From Anagrus nilaparvatae (taxonomy: Eukaryota; Arthropoda; Insecta; Hymenoptera; Mymaridae), in the NCBI GenBank assembly GCA_022575985.1, contig JAKSXM010000263.1:12566001-12630000 (forward strand): a DNA stretch of 64,000 nucleotides, written 5' to 3'. A program made the translations under genes and the position numbers. This document shows positions 21,869 through 35,129 of the stretch, piece by piece. The notes under the pieces were generated by a model. The model searched no databases, had not been told where the DNA came from, and saw only the letters and a list, made by a program, of their open reading frames with translations. Numbering within the stretch: position 1 is the stretch's first letter; each line of letters opens with the position of its first letter.

Positions 21869-21889
21869 TAAGTGAACCATGACAAATGA

Positions 21890-22430
21890 CGTTTGAAAAA
21901 TGAATTTACATTTACCAGCGTGTTCAACCGTGAGCTAAGTAATATATAACAAATCAACCGTACGCTGCCGTATTATAAATGAATTTTTAGCTAATGCCGT
22001 ATTCAAGCGTCTTACTGTAAGTATATAATAGACCAACCGAATCTTTCCATTTGAAAAATGAATATACGGGTACTGCCGTGCTTTACCATGACATAATTAC
22101 AATATTATGCTGTTTATTAAAAAATGAATTAACAGTTTGACCGTTTCATAGTTACTCTATAATTATTCAACTGTCTCCAGCCGTTTGAAAAATGAATTTT
22201 TAGCTCCTACCACATTCAAGCGTCTGAAGGTTACGATTTCTCATCTTTTTCGTATTTAACCGTGTTATATCAACATTAACCTAATTGCCGCATTAAACCT
22301 TGTTACTTGCAATCAAAGCAATCTTATGCTGTTTCTAGCCGTATAAAAAATAAATAAAATAAATTATTAGCTATGGCCTTGGCGTTAATATTATACAATA
22401 AATCAACCGTCTTCAGCCGTTTAAAAAGTT
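21890..22430. repeat. Degenerate tandem repeat
   Basis: 'ccgtttgaaaaatgaattt' followed by 'ttagct...gccgtattcaagcgtct' recurs about four to five times (near 21890, 21975, 22050, 22180, 22350) with spacing of roughly 100-180 bp. The rest, to 22840, is AT-rich with no gene seen. Confidence 0.5.
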
Positions 22431-22849
22431 TCTCTTATTTTCTGGCATGTTTAAAGTTGCCATTATTAAAGCTTTCGCTAGAGAGTGTAAGTTCAGTCCC
22501 TAAACTTAGAAGCACTAGTATAGGCAAAATTGAGGTTTCTGTAAATTACCATCCGTGACAAATTTTTAGCGGAATTTTTTTCTTTGAAACAATTGCGAAT
22601 GAATTGAAACGTGAAGAAAATTTAAAAAACAATATATTTTATTTTCTTTTTATAAAAAATTTCTCCAATCTCATCATACCGATACACTGCGCATTAACCA
22701 TATAAGCGGGAAAAATAAATTTTTTTGTAATTCTCTTTATGTTTCATTTCATTTGCAATTGTTTGACGAGATAAAAATTTCTGCTAGCTACAAGCGGAAT
22801 TCCGCTTAGTAATAAATTAAAATATAATAAAATAAATTGGCTCAATTTA

Positions 22850-23281
22850 GAAAAAACCGGTATAAGATCCATGTTTGGGTCTTTAAATCGAGTCCAAAGT
22901 ATTTTTTTTCGGAAATTACCACTAAAAATAAGCCTCCACGTCAATTTTTAGTTCATAAGATTCAGCCCTCGATTTTTGGCGGCTATTTTTGTGTTTTGAA
23001 CTTTTATAAAAAAAGTTCCTCTTAGACCCAGATAGGAAATTTCTCGTTTTTTCCAAAATTTCCAATTCTGGGGTCAAAATTTTTTTTGAGTACGCATGCG
23101 TTAGAAATTGCTAAAGTATCGCTAAACCCCCCCTTTTTTTAAATTTTAATTTCTCAAAAGTATATAAATAAAAAATTCTCTTGGAGGTTTCAAAATATTT
23201 CTGACACTTCGAATTTGATGATGAAAAACAGAAACCACTGGGTCATTGCGTTTTAAGATAGAGCTCTCAAATGATCTCTAT
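22850..23281 (+). repeat. Left half of an older dispersed repeat, split by a large insertion
   Basis: Motifs here ('gggtctttaaatcgagtcca', 'agacccagataggaaatttc', 'gagtacgcatgcgttagaaa') occur in the same order in the long palindrome at 37.85-38.15 kb. The next part of that family ('ttcccgc(c/a)aagtcacgtgac', 'gaggatatatttttttatg') is found at 36.3 kb, just beyond the right-hand direct repeat. Confidence 0.65.
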
Positions 23282-23283
23282 TG

Positions 23284-23508
23284 AAAACTTGAGTTATTAT
23301 TTTAAATTATGATGAAAGGTCGTGAAATAAATTAATGAAAAAGTTGACTTTTAATGTGCGTTTATTATAATGAGATCAACCGCTCTGTACGACAGCTGTA
23401 CGCACTCTGACCGGAGGTTGAGTGCACGCGTACTTACTCTCTCTTTCTTACATATATATATATATAAAGATTGGTTTAGAATATAATATTAAAAGTTGTG
23501 TTTTCACA
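23284..23508 (+). repeat. Direct repeat, left copy (candidate 5' LTR)
   Basis: This 225-bp sequence, 'aaaacttgagttattatttt' to '...gttttcaca', is about 95% identical to 36010-36230. It holds 'tatatatatataaag' as a possible TATA region and ends in CA. A clean TG start, primer-binding site and exact target duplication are not seen, so LTR status is provisional. Confidence 0.5.
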
Positions 23509-25501
23509 CTATTCTCCCCTTTCAAAGTGATTGTAGTGTATTTTTTTTCATGGTGATTTCTCAATATTATTGGCAGTCGTTTGGTTTAAGTGCTAGATTT
23601 TCTCTGTTTTTGTGATACTCACATTAAAATAAATAAGATAAGTTTTGTTGGTGATGGTTTGTGGAAGTGATTAAAAAAAAGAAAAATGTGTAATTTTTTA
23701 AAAATTACAAAGCGAACACGCAATACATCGTTTCAAAAATCATCTAAGTTTCATGCTGCCTTTGAAAATTATAATTTTTTTTTCATCTACTAAAGAGGAA
23801 AATTTTTTATAAAAAAAAAGAAGTGAAAGTCATCATCAAAGCAGAATATTGGCGCTTAAAAATTACCACCCCTTCAAGTTAATGAACAAGAAGACGTCAT
23901 TGCGCGCGCAGCACATATTTAAAATTCATGGCAGCTAATTTACAACAAAAAACGAAGAAGAAGAGAGGAACCACCGCGCATCAAAAAGCGGCGCAAGAAA
24001 TTAAATTCAGTGATGGCGGCTTCTCAATTTTGAAGAACGTAGAATATATGGAAATTCAAGGGGCCCTACTACAACGCATCAAATTTCGGCGCGAGTCACC
24101 CCACCAGTAAAACCACTCAGCGATCAACTTTTTTTTGAATAAGAGATAAGTTGATATTTTTGTATCTAGAAAAACATTAAAATTTCTTATTTTTATCAAG
24201 TGAAATTATATTATTCAGGTGTAATAATTTGCATATTACACTTGATTATATAACTCGTAAATACTCAAATTAAAATATAAATTCATAGAGAATATTTTAA
24301 AATAAAAAAAAAATATTAAATAAGGGAGTGTGAGTCTGTGTAAGTGTATGTTTATTTTTTTGAATTATATTTTTAACTCATTTTAAAATTTTTTATAGTT
24401 TGCTAATTATTAAATTTTGATAAAAATTAACTATTAAATTAAAATTGTAAAATTATTTTTTTTAAATTGCAATAACATTTCTAAAATTAAATAAACTAAA
24501 GTTTAATCTTATAAATTTTATAAAGTTGAATTGATATTACTAACTGAAATTACTAAATTATAAATTTTTTGCTAATAATATTGGTTGTTACATAGGAAGA
24601 AGGCGTTTTGGAGCTGCTGATCTGGTCTTGTATGACACTACCTTGCTAAACCAAAAGATACAGCCTTTACAAAAAAATCCAGTTTGCTGGTCAACAACAG
24701 TAGCAGGTCATTAAGGGTCAGTTGCATCATTGGAGATAATACTGCGTCACCAGTCTTCGTAAAGTTTTGCTTTAATTTTTTATATATTTTTTAATTAATA
24801 ACAATCATTTAAAATTGTATATTGAATTGTATAGAAGCATAAATGCTGTATTTTTTCATAATTATTAGTGCATAATTTTAAATTTATTATAATTTAGTGT
24901 TAGTAATTTCAGGAGTAAGAATATCAATTCTAGAATATTGATATGTAGCTCTTATTGTTAAACTGAAACTAAATTACTATAATACATTAAATTAATCTTT
25001 TTGTATTATTAAGTACTGAATTATTTTAGACTCATAATTTTGTTATCGAACACTGTTATATTGCTTAAATTCATGTTTTTAATCATTGATGACTAATATA
25101 TTGTCTTAAATTCATAATTTTAGTATCAATGACTGATATATTGCTTTAAATTCATAATTTTGGTATCGATGAATATTATATTACTTTAAACTCATAATTT
25201 TGGTATCAATGCCTATTATACAGCATTATTTTGTAAAATCATTTATTCGATACCTGTTTTAATACTTAATATTAAATATTTTTTTCTTTTATATACCAAT
25301 AAGTACTACAGTATTTTACATTAGTAATCTTTTTTTTCTTCGATACTTGCCATACTGTTTTAGATGAAAAACTTCATATCTTGATGTTTTTATACATGAA
25401 TTTAATTTGTTTAAATTTTTAAACAGCATTTTAGTTTCCAGTTTAATTATAATATAAGTAGATTATAAGTAGCTCATTTTTTAAGTAAATACTCATACAC
25501 A
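23509..25501 (+). other. Presumed leader of the BEL/Pao remnant
   Basis: Two kb of AT-rich sequence lies between the candidate LTR and the gag start. A short basic frame at 23928-24110 (MAANLQQKTKKKRGTTAHQK...) is the only open stretch of note and has no recognised family. The segment 24590-24740 is less AT-rich. Near 25027-25210 'ttaaattcataattttggta(t)c' recurs three to four times at ~60-bp spacing. Confidence 0.45.
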
Positions 25502-28500
25502 ATGACGTCAATAATCCTTGAGCAAGCTCAAATATATCCACGTATCAAAGGTGCATATGCAGCCTTTGAGAAAGACCCTGAAGCCATGTCAGTGTCAGCA
25601 TGTAAAGCTCGCATGAACCACTTAGAGAAAACTTGGTCTATTTATGATCAAAATAACATGTTATTATTAAATCACAAAGATTACCCAACATTGGGTGACA
25701 AAACCTATATTAAAAATGACCATTTTTCTCAGGTGGAAGAGTTTTATATCCAAAATATGTGTCAATTTCAAACATATTTAGATCAAAATCTCCCTAATAC
25801 TCAAAATTTGGAACCTCAAACACAGCTTAGACCTCACATAGTAACACTGGATAATGAAAGGTTACCACCCTTGAATATACCCCATTTTAGCGGTGATTAT
25901 ACTACTTGGGAAGCCTTTAGAGATATGTTTACATCCTCAGTAATTAACAGAAAGAATTAATCAAATGTAGCAAAATTGCACCAGCTAATTTCAGTTTTAG
26001 AGGGTGATGCAGCCACTATAGCTGCTTCATACCAGCCAACTGATGCAAATTTTGATATAATTTGGAATAAATTTAAAGAGAGTTATGAAGTCAAAAAAAG
26101 ACTTGTTCATGCTCATATATCAAATCTTTACTCTCTTAAACCTATTACCAAATCTTCAGCTTCTGATTTAAAAAAAATTCTTTCTGGTATTACTACCCCG
26201 CTATTAGCTTTAAAAGGTTTAGGTAGACCAGTAGATTCTTGAGATGACCTTATTGTTTTTCATGTGTTAAATCTTCTAGATAGTGATTCGCGAAAGCATT
26301 GGGAGTGGTATTATAATACCTATTGTAACAATCCAGCTCTTCCTACCCCCAATGATACTGCAAATGATACTGTTAATGTAAAAGCCACTTCTGAACCTCC
26401 TACTTTACAAATACTTTATAAATTCTAACTTAGAATTTATAGAAAATCAAATTAGTACTTTAGAGTCAATTGAAGAAGCTGGTAATAGTAGTACTAATAA
26501 ACAGTTAACTGATTTAAATAAAAATAAAAATGCAAATGTTTCTACTAATTCAGCTGAAGTTTTTGCCACAAATTTAACACAAAATAAGTCTTCTACATCT
26601 AATCAAAGTACCAAAATAGCAAACAATGAATGCATTATATGCAAAGCTAACCATTTTTTCTCATATTGCTCACAATATACAAGTAAAACACCCAAGCAAA
26701 GACAAGAAATTGTAGCGAAAAAACATAGATGTTATAATTGCTTGGGCGCTCATTTTATAGCTTATTGTAAATCTACTAAAAGGTGTACTATTTGCAAACA
26801 AAAACACCACACTTCATTACATATCAAAGGATATAAAGCTAACACTGAAAATTCTAGTAAAAGAAATAATACTAGTCATTCAAACAGTAGTAAAGAAGTG
26901 GCTGGTACTGAATCAGTAACATTGGCAACTAATTCCTGACAATTACTTAATCAACCCCTTTTAGCAACAGCTTTAGTCAAGGTATCTGCGAATAATGGTT
27001 TAGAATTTTTAGTAAGAGCTTTAATTGACCAGTGCTCGCAGGCCTCATTCATTACTACCTCATTATTTAAAAAACTTCAGGTTAAAAAACATTCTGCACA
27101 ATTACCTGTATCAGGTATTGGCGGTAAAAATGATGTATTATGTTCACATATGGTCAATTTCGATGTTAAACCTTATTTTTATTCTGATTTTATACTCAAT
27201 GTAGAAGCCTTTATTATTCCGACCATATCTTCTTATGTACCAAAAACAAATATTGAACCTGAAAATATTGCTCATATTAGAAATTTACAACTCGCTGATC
27301 CTAAATTTGCTCAAAAAGGTCGTATTGATATTTTGCTAAGTAGAATTTGTCATTCTTCGTTAATTATTATTGATGCACGAGCATATAAGAACATAAAGAG
27401 CACGAGCCTAATGCCACTAACTCAAAACTTGGCTGGATAATCTCTGGCAACTCTGGTATTAACTCAAACTCTTGCCTACTAATTGCAAACCTTCATGATA
27501 ATTCAGATCTCTCATTTAATTTCGAAAGGTTTTGGCAACAAGAAGAAATTTTAATTTCTCCACGAGCACTGCTTACTCCGGATGAGCAGGCTTGTGAAGA
27601 TTATTTCGTAAATACACATTCGCGTGATTCCGATGGTCGCTATATTGTTAGATTACCCTTTAAAAATTTAGACACTGCAGATCTAAATTTTAATGGCTCC
27701 TATCAGCATGTGAAAAATGTTTTCGAAAGAACTGAACTTCGTTTTAAGTCTAACCCTGAATTTGCTCAGGCGTATCATAAGTTCATGAAAGATTATGAAG
27801 ATTTAGGTCACATGGAACCTTCTCAAGCAATATTAATGTTTATTCGTTACTATTTTCTGCCGCATCATGGCATTTTAGGCCATAATCGCAAATTTTGTTC
27901 AGTTTTTAACGGTTTAGCCAAAGATTACAATAAGGTGTCTATAAATAACTTATTACACAGTGGTAATAATTTGCTTCCTGATTTAGCTGAACTGCTAATT
28001 CATTGGATTAAATATCAATTCGTATTTGTATCTGATATCGAACATATGTTTCGACAAATTTTAGTTCACAAAGACGATAGGAGATTTCAGCAAATCTTAT
28101 GGCGGGTTATTGATTCGGAAAATTTGCAATCCTGGTCGTTAAAAACGGTCACTTATGGGATGATAAGTAGCCCATACCTTGCTAGTCGCGTTATTAGACA
28201 ATTAGCATTAGACAAGGGTCATCGTTACCCTTTAGCTGTAGAAATTTTAAATCGCGAAACGTACATGGATGATACGTTATCTGGTGGTCACTCACTCTCA
28301 GAAGCTCTTAAAAAACAGGCGGATGGCAAACAACCCTCAATTATTGAATTTCCCGGCAGAAATTCGTGCGGAAACGAAATTGGCTAATTCTTGTTTTAAT
28401 TCACTGGGGTTGAATTGGTGTCCAAACACAGATCATTTTACGTTTGACTTTCAATTGGACTAACTGAAAAATGATCTCACAAAGAGGCAGGTACTTTCTG

Positions 28501-30812
28501 CAATTGCTAAACTCTTTGATCCACTAGGCTGGCTTGTACCAGTCGTTATTACAGCTAAAATATTTTTACAAAAACTCTGGAAAGAAAAAAGCCCAAAACT
28601 TGATTGGGATACAAAGTTATCTGATTCTTTGCGAGATGAGTTCAAAAGTTTGTATTTTAGTATTAATACAGTTAAAACTATTAGAATTACAAGATGGTTA
28701 AAGTATGTCCCAGGTGCAAAGTATGAAATTTACGGGTTCGCAGACGCGTTAGACAAAGCTTATGACGCTTGCACATATTTAAAAGTAACACTTCGTGGAA
28801 AAAGTACTGTTCATCTACTCCAAGCTAAGTCAAAAGTCGCGCCATTAAAGCCAATTTTGACAATTCCTAAGTAAGAATTAAATGCAGCGCATTTATTAAC
28901 AAAATTAACCATAAAAGTACTTAGAGCATTAAAATTAGATGAAGTAAAGATATATTTATTCTCAGACTCAACTGATGTGTTATGTTGGTTAAAAGAGCAT
29001 CCTTCAAAATGGGAAAGATTTGTAAAACACAGATGCTCAGAAATTCATACTTTGCTCCCTGAGGCCTACTGGAGCCATGTAAGGTCCACTGAAAATCCTG
29101 CTGATTGTGTGTCCAGGGGTTTACCTCCTGATCAGTTACAAACCTTTTCTCTTTGGTGGGGAGGGGGAGTAATGGTTAATAACCCAATAGATCTTCAAAA
29201 TAGCATCTTGAGCAAATCAGTAAATTTAGCCAATATTGATTGTCAGGTTTCTTCTACAAAACAAACTCCTAAAGTAATTATTTGGGATTTGATTGACAAA
29301 TATTCTGAATTAAATAAGCTACTGAGAGTCACATCTTATGTAATTAGATTTATAGATAAAATTTCTATTAAAGTAAAAGATAAATTCAAGCAAAAATCTA
29401 ATTTATTAAGCAAATCTTGGTTTTCAGTAAAATACTATTTAGGGTTCTGCAAATTAGTTTCAGTACCTGAATTAGTAAGGGCTAGAATGATTTGGACTTA
29501 TTTAGTTCAAAAAAGTTATTTTTTTAAAAAAATTAAATTACTTATGAATAACCATAAACCTGATGATTTGAACTTACGTCGTTTAGATCCATTATTTTAT
29601 CAAAACTTACTTCGATTAGGTGGTCGTATTCACTTATCATTACTAGACTATGACCAAAAGCATCCTTGGATCTTACCAAGCAAATGTTCTTTTTCAAAAC
29701 TTTTAGTTGATTTTTGTCATGATAAAACCCTACACGGTGGTGTACGTCTAACACTTTCAACATTAAGGCAAGAATTCTGGGTTATAAAAGCTAGAAATTT
29801 AGTTAGAAGTCGAATTCATAAATGCAATACATGTATTCGATATGGAACAAACAAGTTAAATCAAAAAATGGGCATACTTCCTTCATGTAGAGTAACTCGA
29901 CCTGATAAGCCTTTTAGATTAAGTGGTGTCTTTGATACCCTGAGGTTTAGAGGTCGTGGAGCTCAAAAAACGCTATACAAGTCGTACATAGCTGTTTTTG
30001 TGTATATGAACACCAAAGCAGTCCATTTAGAATTGGTCACAGTTTATTCTAGCCAAGATTTCATTGCTGCCTTCCGAAGGTTCACGTCAACTAGAGGACA
30101 ATGTTCTGAGTTGTTCAGTGACCAGGGAACTACTTTTGTTGGAGCTGACAGGATCCTCAAGGAAATGTATGTCGAATCATCGGAGTACATACATGAACTT
30201 GTGGGCTCTTTAGCAAATGAAGGTACTACCTGGAAATTTAACTCCCCAGGAGCCCCTCATTTTGGCGGAATCCGGAAAGCAGCGGTGAAATCTGTTAAAA
30301 ATCATATTCGTAGGGTAGTGGGAAACAGAAAATTGACCTTTGAATAGTTTTATACCCTTATCAAACAAATAGAAGCTTGTCTAAACTCAAGACCTCTGGT
30401 CCCACTAACTGATGACCCTTCAGATAATAATTTCTTTTCACCATCTTTACTATTAACACAATCGCAATCGTACATCCTCCCTGAACCAAACTATCTCAAT
30501 CAAAAAATTCCACCAGTCCAAAGATATAAGTTAATACAACAATTGCTACAGGATTGGTGGCGTTGTTGGTTGGGCGAGTATTTACAATCTTTAAAAGAGC
30601 GCCACAAGTGGGCGCAAAAGCAAAAGAATGTAGAAGTTGGTGACGTGGTGTTGATCTCTGATAAGACAATGCCACCTTCTAAATGGCCTTTAGCTAAAAT
30701 AATTAAAGTTTACAAAGGTCCTGATGGTTTATTCAGAGTGGTGGATCTCAAGACGGTATCGACCGAGCTAAAACGTCCAATACATAAATTAATAATGTTA
30801 AATATACATTAA
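25502..30812 (+). pseudogene. BEL/Pao retrotransposon gag-pol, decayed
   Basis: Domain order fits BEL/Pao. Gag (DUF1759-like) has 'LNIPHFSGDYTTWEAFRDMF' near 25875-25940. Cys/His knuckles follow ('CYNCLGAHFIAYCKSTKRC', 'CTICKQKHHTSLH'). The retropepsin-like region is 'ALIDQCSQASFIT', where the usual Gly after Asp-x is Cys. RT has 'FRQILVHKDDRRFQQILWR' and 'YMDDTLSGGHS'. RNase H has 'GFADALDKAYDACTYLK'. Integrase has HHCC 'HGGVRLTLSTLRQEFWVI...CNTCIR', core 'SDQGTTFVGAD' and 'APHFGGIRKAAVKS'. A DUF5641-like end contains 'EVGDVVLISD'. Lesions include in-frame stops near 25958, 26240, 26937, 28461, 28872 and 30345, and frame changes near 26425, 27415 and 28310. In integrase the first catalytic Asp motif is deleted and the catalytic Glu is Lys. 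The element is dead. Confidence 0.9.
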
Positions 30813-31360
30813 ATTACATTTAATAATGAACAAAATGAAAATCTATAAATTTATGTATTTGTCTTAATTTATATTATTTATGTATTATGTTTAAAATTGT
30901 CTAAATTCAAAAGTTTAAATAACACTAAAAATTTATTAATTGTTTATTAAATTGTATAATTTTTAATTTTTTTTATTAATTGTTACTTGAATGTATAAAT
31001 TATTAGTTAAATTTACTAAACCAAAGCGTAGTGTTATTTATTAAAACTTAAGTATACAATTATTTTTTTTATGTTATGAATATTATGTCATTAAATTATT
31101 TTTTGAGTTAATATAAATTAGTTATGTTAAAAAATGAATTTTTTTATTTTATGTAGCCATTTGGCATCTTGTAAAAATTTTTAAGTCAAATTTCGAAGTT
31201 TCATTTACCAACAATTATTTTTTTGGATATTAAATCTTTATTTACAATTTTATACGTAAAATTGTGGTGGGTGTAAAATGTAGTGTAAATGTGTGTACTA
31301 TATGGTATGTATGTGTAAGAGTACTCCCTCCCTTTTTAACATGTTTATAGGGAGGGGGTA

Positions 31361-31530
31361 CTTCGGAACTGGAAAATTAAGGGGGGGTCAAATTTGTCCC
31401 ATTTAAGGGGGGGGGTCAAATATGTCCCATTTAAGGGGAGGGTCAAATTTGTACCGTTTAAGGGGGGGGTGTCAAATTTGTCCCATTTAAGGTGGGGGGT
31501 CAAATATGTCCCATTTAAGGGGGGGAGGGT
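31361..31530 (+). repeat. G-rich tandem array, about 28-bp unit
   Basis: Five to six units of 'atttaagggggggtcaaatt' + 'tgtccc' with G runs of 5-9. The plus strand could form G-quadruplexes. It is preceded by a hairpin 'ccctcccttttt...tagggaggggg' (about 31326-31358) and followed by three 'gggacttagaat' copies (31538-31620). A sister array lies at 42548-42730. Confidence 0.85.
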
Positions 31531-31534
31531 CAAA

Positions 31535-31980
31535 TGGGACTTGGAATAATTTCAATTTTGGGACTTAGAATAATTCGGGTTTAGGGACTTAGAATATTTT
31601 TGATTTAGGGACCTAGAATAACACACGTTTAGGAAATCATAATAGTTTGGGTTTAGAATCTTAACATTTAGTAAAGGTGATAATTACAAATTGTAAAAAT
31701 AGGAAATTGTATTGTTTTTTGTGTGTCTATGCTGTAAGATTACAGATGTAAGTATGTTTCATGTTCCATGTTCCATGTTCCATGCATTTTGGTTGTGTGT
31801 ACACAAACCGGTTATAAGTTTTTTTTATATATTCTCCCTTTTTATTCTTTAGTGTCCGTTGAGACGCCAAGCAACGAGCGTCGTAATAAACAGTATTACA
31901 AATATATATTGTGTCTTAAATCACTTAATCATTATTCATCCTATCCATCACCAATTTATCCATCATATTATCAACAGTGA
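31535..31980 (+). repeat. LTR-like segment downstream of the BEL/Pao remnant
   Basis: It includes 'catgttccatgttccatg', 'ttggttgtgtgtacacaaac' with 'ggttataa', then 'aataaacagtattacaaata' and an end '...tatcaaca'. The order (promoter-like, AATAAA, CA end) would suit a BEL 3' LTR, but no matching 5' LTR was found upstream of gag. The first part recurs at 43228-43290. A short frame here (31768-31980) has no motif. Confidence 0.35.
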
Positions 31981-32355
31981 TTAATACAATTTTGACACAA
32001 ATTTTTTAATTATTACAAAAATACATATAAAAGAACATTTTTACAATAAATTTAAAAGAACATATTTACATTAAATTTACAATATAAAATATATAAAAAA
32101 TAGACTTTGATTCTAATTTTTAATTTATAATTTTATTTATTTCAATTCAAAAATATAGTTCCTAACCTCCACAATCCCTGTCAGATCTCCAGGTCCCTTA
32201 AGTTTTTACAATTTGAACTAATGGCCATTTATATAGAAGAAAAGTCCAATCCGATACCAGAGCAATGTCATTAACCATATTTATTTTGTTTTAACACTGG
32301 TTTCAACAAGTACTTAAATAATTTAGCAAACATGTAATTTTTTTAATTGAATTAG

Positions 32356-32497
32356 CATTTATCAATGGTTTGTGCACTTTTCTAGTAAAGCTCAAGGTCA
32401 AGGAATTATGATTTTATCTCATCCAACAGACAGAATTATTAACTGCGGTTTGGCGTCCCTCCCTGCTCAATTTTACATTGCGGATGGAAAATTATAA
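32356..32497 (+). other. Exon-like open frame, unrecognised
   Basis: After a possible acceptor (TTGAATTAG), 46 codons stay open with non-AT-driven composition ('QWFVHFSSKAQGQGIMILSH' ... 'INCGLASLPAQFYIADG') and then stop. The amino-acid mix looks protein-like. I do not recognise the family. It may be a gene fragment carried by the surrounding retroelement debris. Confidence 0.3.
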
Positions 32498-32749
32498 TTG
32501 TTATAAATGGGATATCTACCACTCTCCTATCTAATATTAGAATACGGATTTTGAGCTTTGGTCAAGAAATATCAAAAATAATTTGAATTAGAAAAAGAAA
32601 GGATTGGTAATTAATTACAACTTTAAAAATTTAAGACATTTTTTTTTTTTAAATTATGAATGGGAGCCTACAACTGGGTTTCGCACTCTTGCTTATCCGG
32701 ATTAAGCAATTAAGAGGGAAGTAAGGATTCAAGCTCATCACAAACAAAA

Positions 32750-33850
32750 AGACAAGTTAGATGGAGGCAGCTGAGGTGCCTAAGCTGATTCTAAACTTTG
32801 CCTAGAGTTGGTACTTGAATTCTGATTAGAATCTTGAGGAGAATTTAAATTGATACTATCAGAGTTTTGATTGGCAATATTAGAATCTTGAGGTTTCTTA
32901 GTGAATGTAAAGACATAATTATCATCATGTAAAGAAGTATGATGCTTTTTATTGCATATACTGCAAAGCTGTTTGGATTCACACTTAGAAAAAAGATGGT
33001 TGCCATGACAAGCATCTTGGTAAAGATTTAATAAAATTAATACCGCTTTGCTGGGGATAATTTTGTGTAATCATCACAATTGTGTAGTTTGTGATTTTCC
33101 TTGCTCATCAGACATTCATTGAAAAACTTGAATTTGGGGTTGAGTAGAAATATTATTATTTTTAGATTTATTATGATTTGAACCATTAACATTGAAATTT
33201 GAATTTGTATTTTGATTATACTTATTAGCAAAATTATTTTCCTCAATAGATTCTAACATTCCAATCTGAGATTCTAAAAATTGTAAAAGTATTTTAAAAG
33301 TTGGAGGTTCTGAGTCAAAATTAACATTAGAGATGATAGTGCTATTATCAGTAGTAGGAGGTGTACTTTGACCATGTATTTATATTGATTGATTAGACAA
33401 TGATAAATTGCACAGGTGAAGTTCCCATTGCCTTTTGGTGTCATTATCGAATAAAGAGATGGTATGAAAAATTAACCAGTCATCCCACGTATCGACAGGG
33501 CGACCTAAGACCTTTAATGCAGCTAAAGGGGTTTTTAAGTTTACTAAGATTTTTTTCAGATCTACTGCGCTTGTTGCAACCATTGGAGGTATCGCCAAAT
33601 TAGCCGCAATATGAGAGTTTATTAAACGCTTTTTAATTTCATATCGCGTTTTTAATGTTTCCCAAACCAAAGGAAAATTTTCATCAGTCAAGGCAAAGCT
33701 GCTGACCAAATCTGAGGCGTCCCCCTTTAAATGGACCCTAAGGTGTCGTAATTTTGTTACATTGGGAATACGAGGTTTCGACACTACGGTTGAGTTAAAC
33801 ACGTCGCGAAATGATTCCCAATCTTTAAAGTCTCCACTGAAGTCTGAAGA
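32750..33850 (-). pseudogene. Second BEL/Pao gag fragment, opposite strand
   Basis: The minus-strand frame (33850 to about 33362) reads 'FSGDFKDWESFRDVFNS', then 'HLKGDASDLVSSFALTDENF', 'TRYEIKKRLINSHI', 'GRPVDTWDDWLIFHTISL', i.e. the DUF1759-like core of Pao Gag. After a gap, 33010-32940 gives the knuckle region ('SKCESKQLCSICNKKHHTSL'). It aligns in order with the plus-strand gag at 25.9-26.8 kb but is clearly diverged, so it is another family. It ends before any protease or RT. A possible LTR for it lies at 34582-35129. Confidence 0.85.
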
Positions 33851-34581
33851 TCAAAACTAATAAATTGACATAAATATTGAGGTTAAACATTAGACTAAAC
33901 AAATTTTATAGTATATAAATAATATCAAATATTCGAAAATTAATAATATATAAAAAAAAGAAGATTTGAAATAATTGTTCAATCAATATTTAAAAAAAAA
34001 ATGTTACAAATATTAAAGCAATTTACAAAATTCTTAGATTTAAATAAATACTGAGAAAGAATTTGAGACCAATGACACCACTCCAGGATCTAGATGGGCC
34101 AAGAACTCTAATGAATGAAAGTTGATGTAGAAGTAGAGAGTTGAAAAGATAGCTGCTAATCAACATGAGAGTGTTCAATCTGACAAGAACAGGCAGGCCA
34201 AGAACAGCAACTTCCAATTGAGAGAGTACCTTAGGAACATCAAGAATTATTAGCAAAATGAAATTTTAAATATGAAAAATTATATATTTTATTATTTTAA
34301 AAAATTTTTTTTTTTTTAAATAATTTGTACTAATTAAAAATTCACAGATGACACAAAAGACAGAACTGATAATAATTATAATTTTTAAAGAGTTAGTGAT
34401 TTTTATTGAAAGATTTTAATTTTTTATTTTAAGAATAAATTTGAATTTAAAATAATAATTTTAAATGAATTTCATTTAATTAATTTTATTTGATCTTTTG
34501 TTGTGTTTGGATGTGAATAAACACAGATAAAGGAGGATGTTCTTATTCGGGTTTAGCCTGTTGGCTAAACTCATTTACTGG

Positions 34582-35129
34582 TGACAGGAATTCAAATAAC
34601 TAAGTCCTTTTGTTATTAAAATGCTGATTTATTGACTTATAAAATGGCTGGCCGTGCTTAGATCTCTTAATAGCGGTAGAGAGATAACCTGAGTACAAGT
34701 TAGTTAGTTCAGTCAGTTCTGTATTTCAGTTCGTTCTCTCTAAGGCAAGTTCTCTTTGCTCTCCCTCTGCCTTCTTCTCTCTCTGGTCAGGAGCTTGTGC
34801 GAGAGCTTTTATAAGCTTACACTTGAGGGAATTGAGGAGGGGATCGATGCGCGTAATTGGCTTAACGCGGAAAATTTAGTGTCCTTAGTAACAGTGTCTC
34901 CAATCATTGGTAATTAGTCTGTCAAAGCGCATGATGGGGGTGGCTTTATTCCCACCTTCAGGACTTCGTGTGAGGTCTTATTATGCACTTTCTTGCACGT
35001 GCAGTTTCTCGGAATGATGGTGCTGATGAAGCATTTTTAATTATAATATCATATTATTTTATTTCTAATAAATCTGTCTAGACGTAATTCTTGGTATTTA
35101 TATTTAATCAATTTGTACCTAACGGTACA
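34582..35129 (-). repeat. Candidate LTR upstream of the minus-strand gag fragment
   Basis: On the minus strand this block starts TGTACCGTTAGGTACA (35129), contains TATAAAAGC (about 34818) followed by a purine/CT-rich stretch, has AATAAA at about 34637, and ends ...CCTGTCA (34582). The layout and distance to gag (about 730 bp) suit a 5' LTR. It is less AT-rich than its neighbours. No second copy is present in the window and no primer site is certain. Confidence 0.4.

Noticed and set aside
23928..24110. Basic 60-residue protein as a separate gene
   Set aside because: No domain or splice context; it lies in the presumed leader of a dead retroelement. Kept only as a note in the leader entry.
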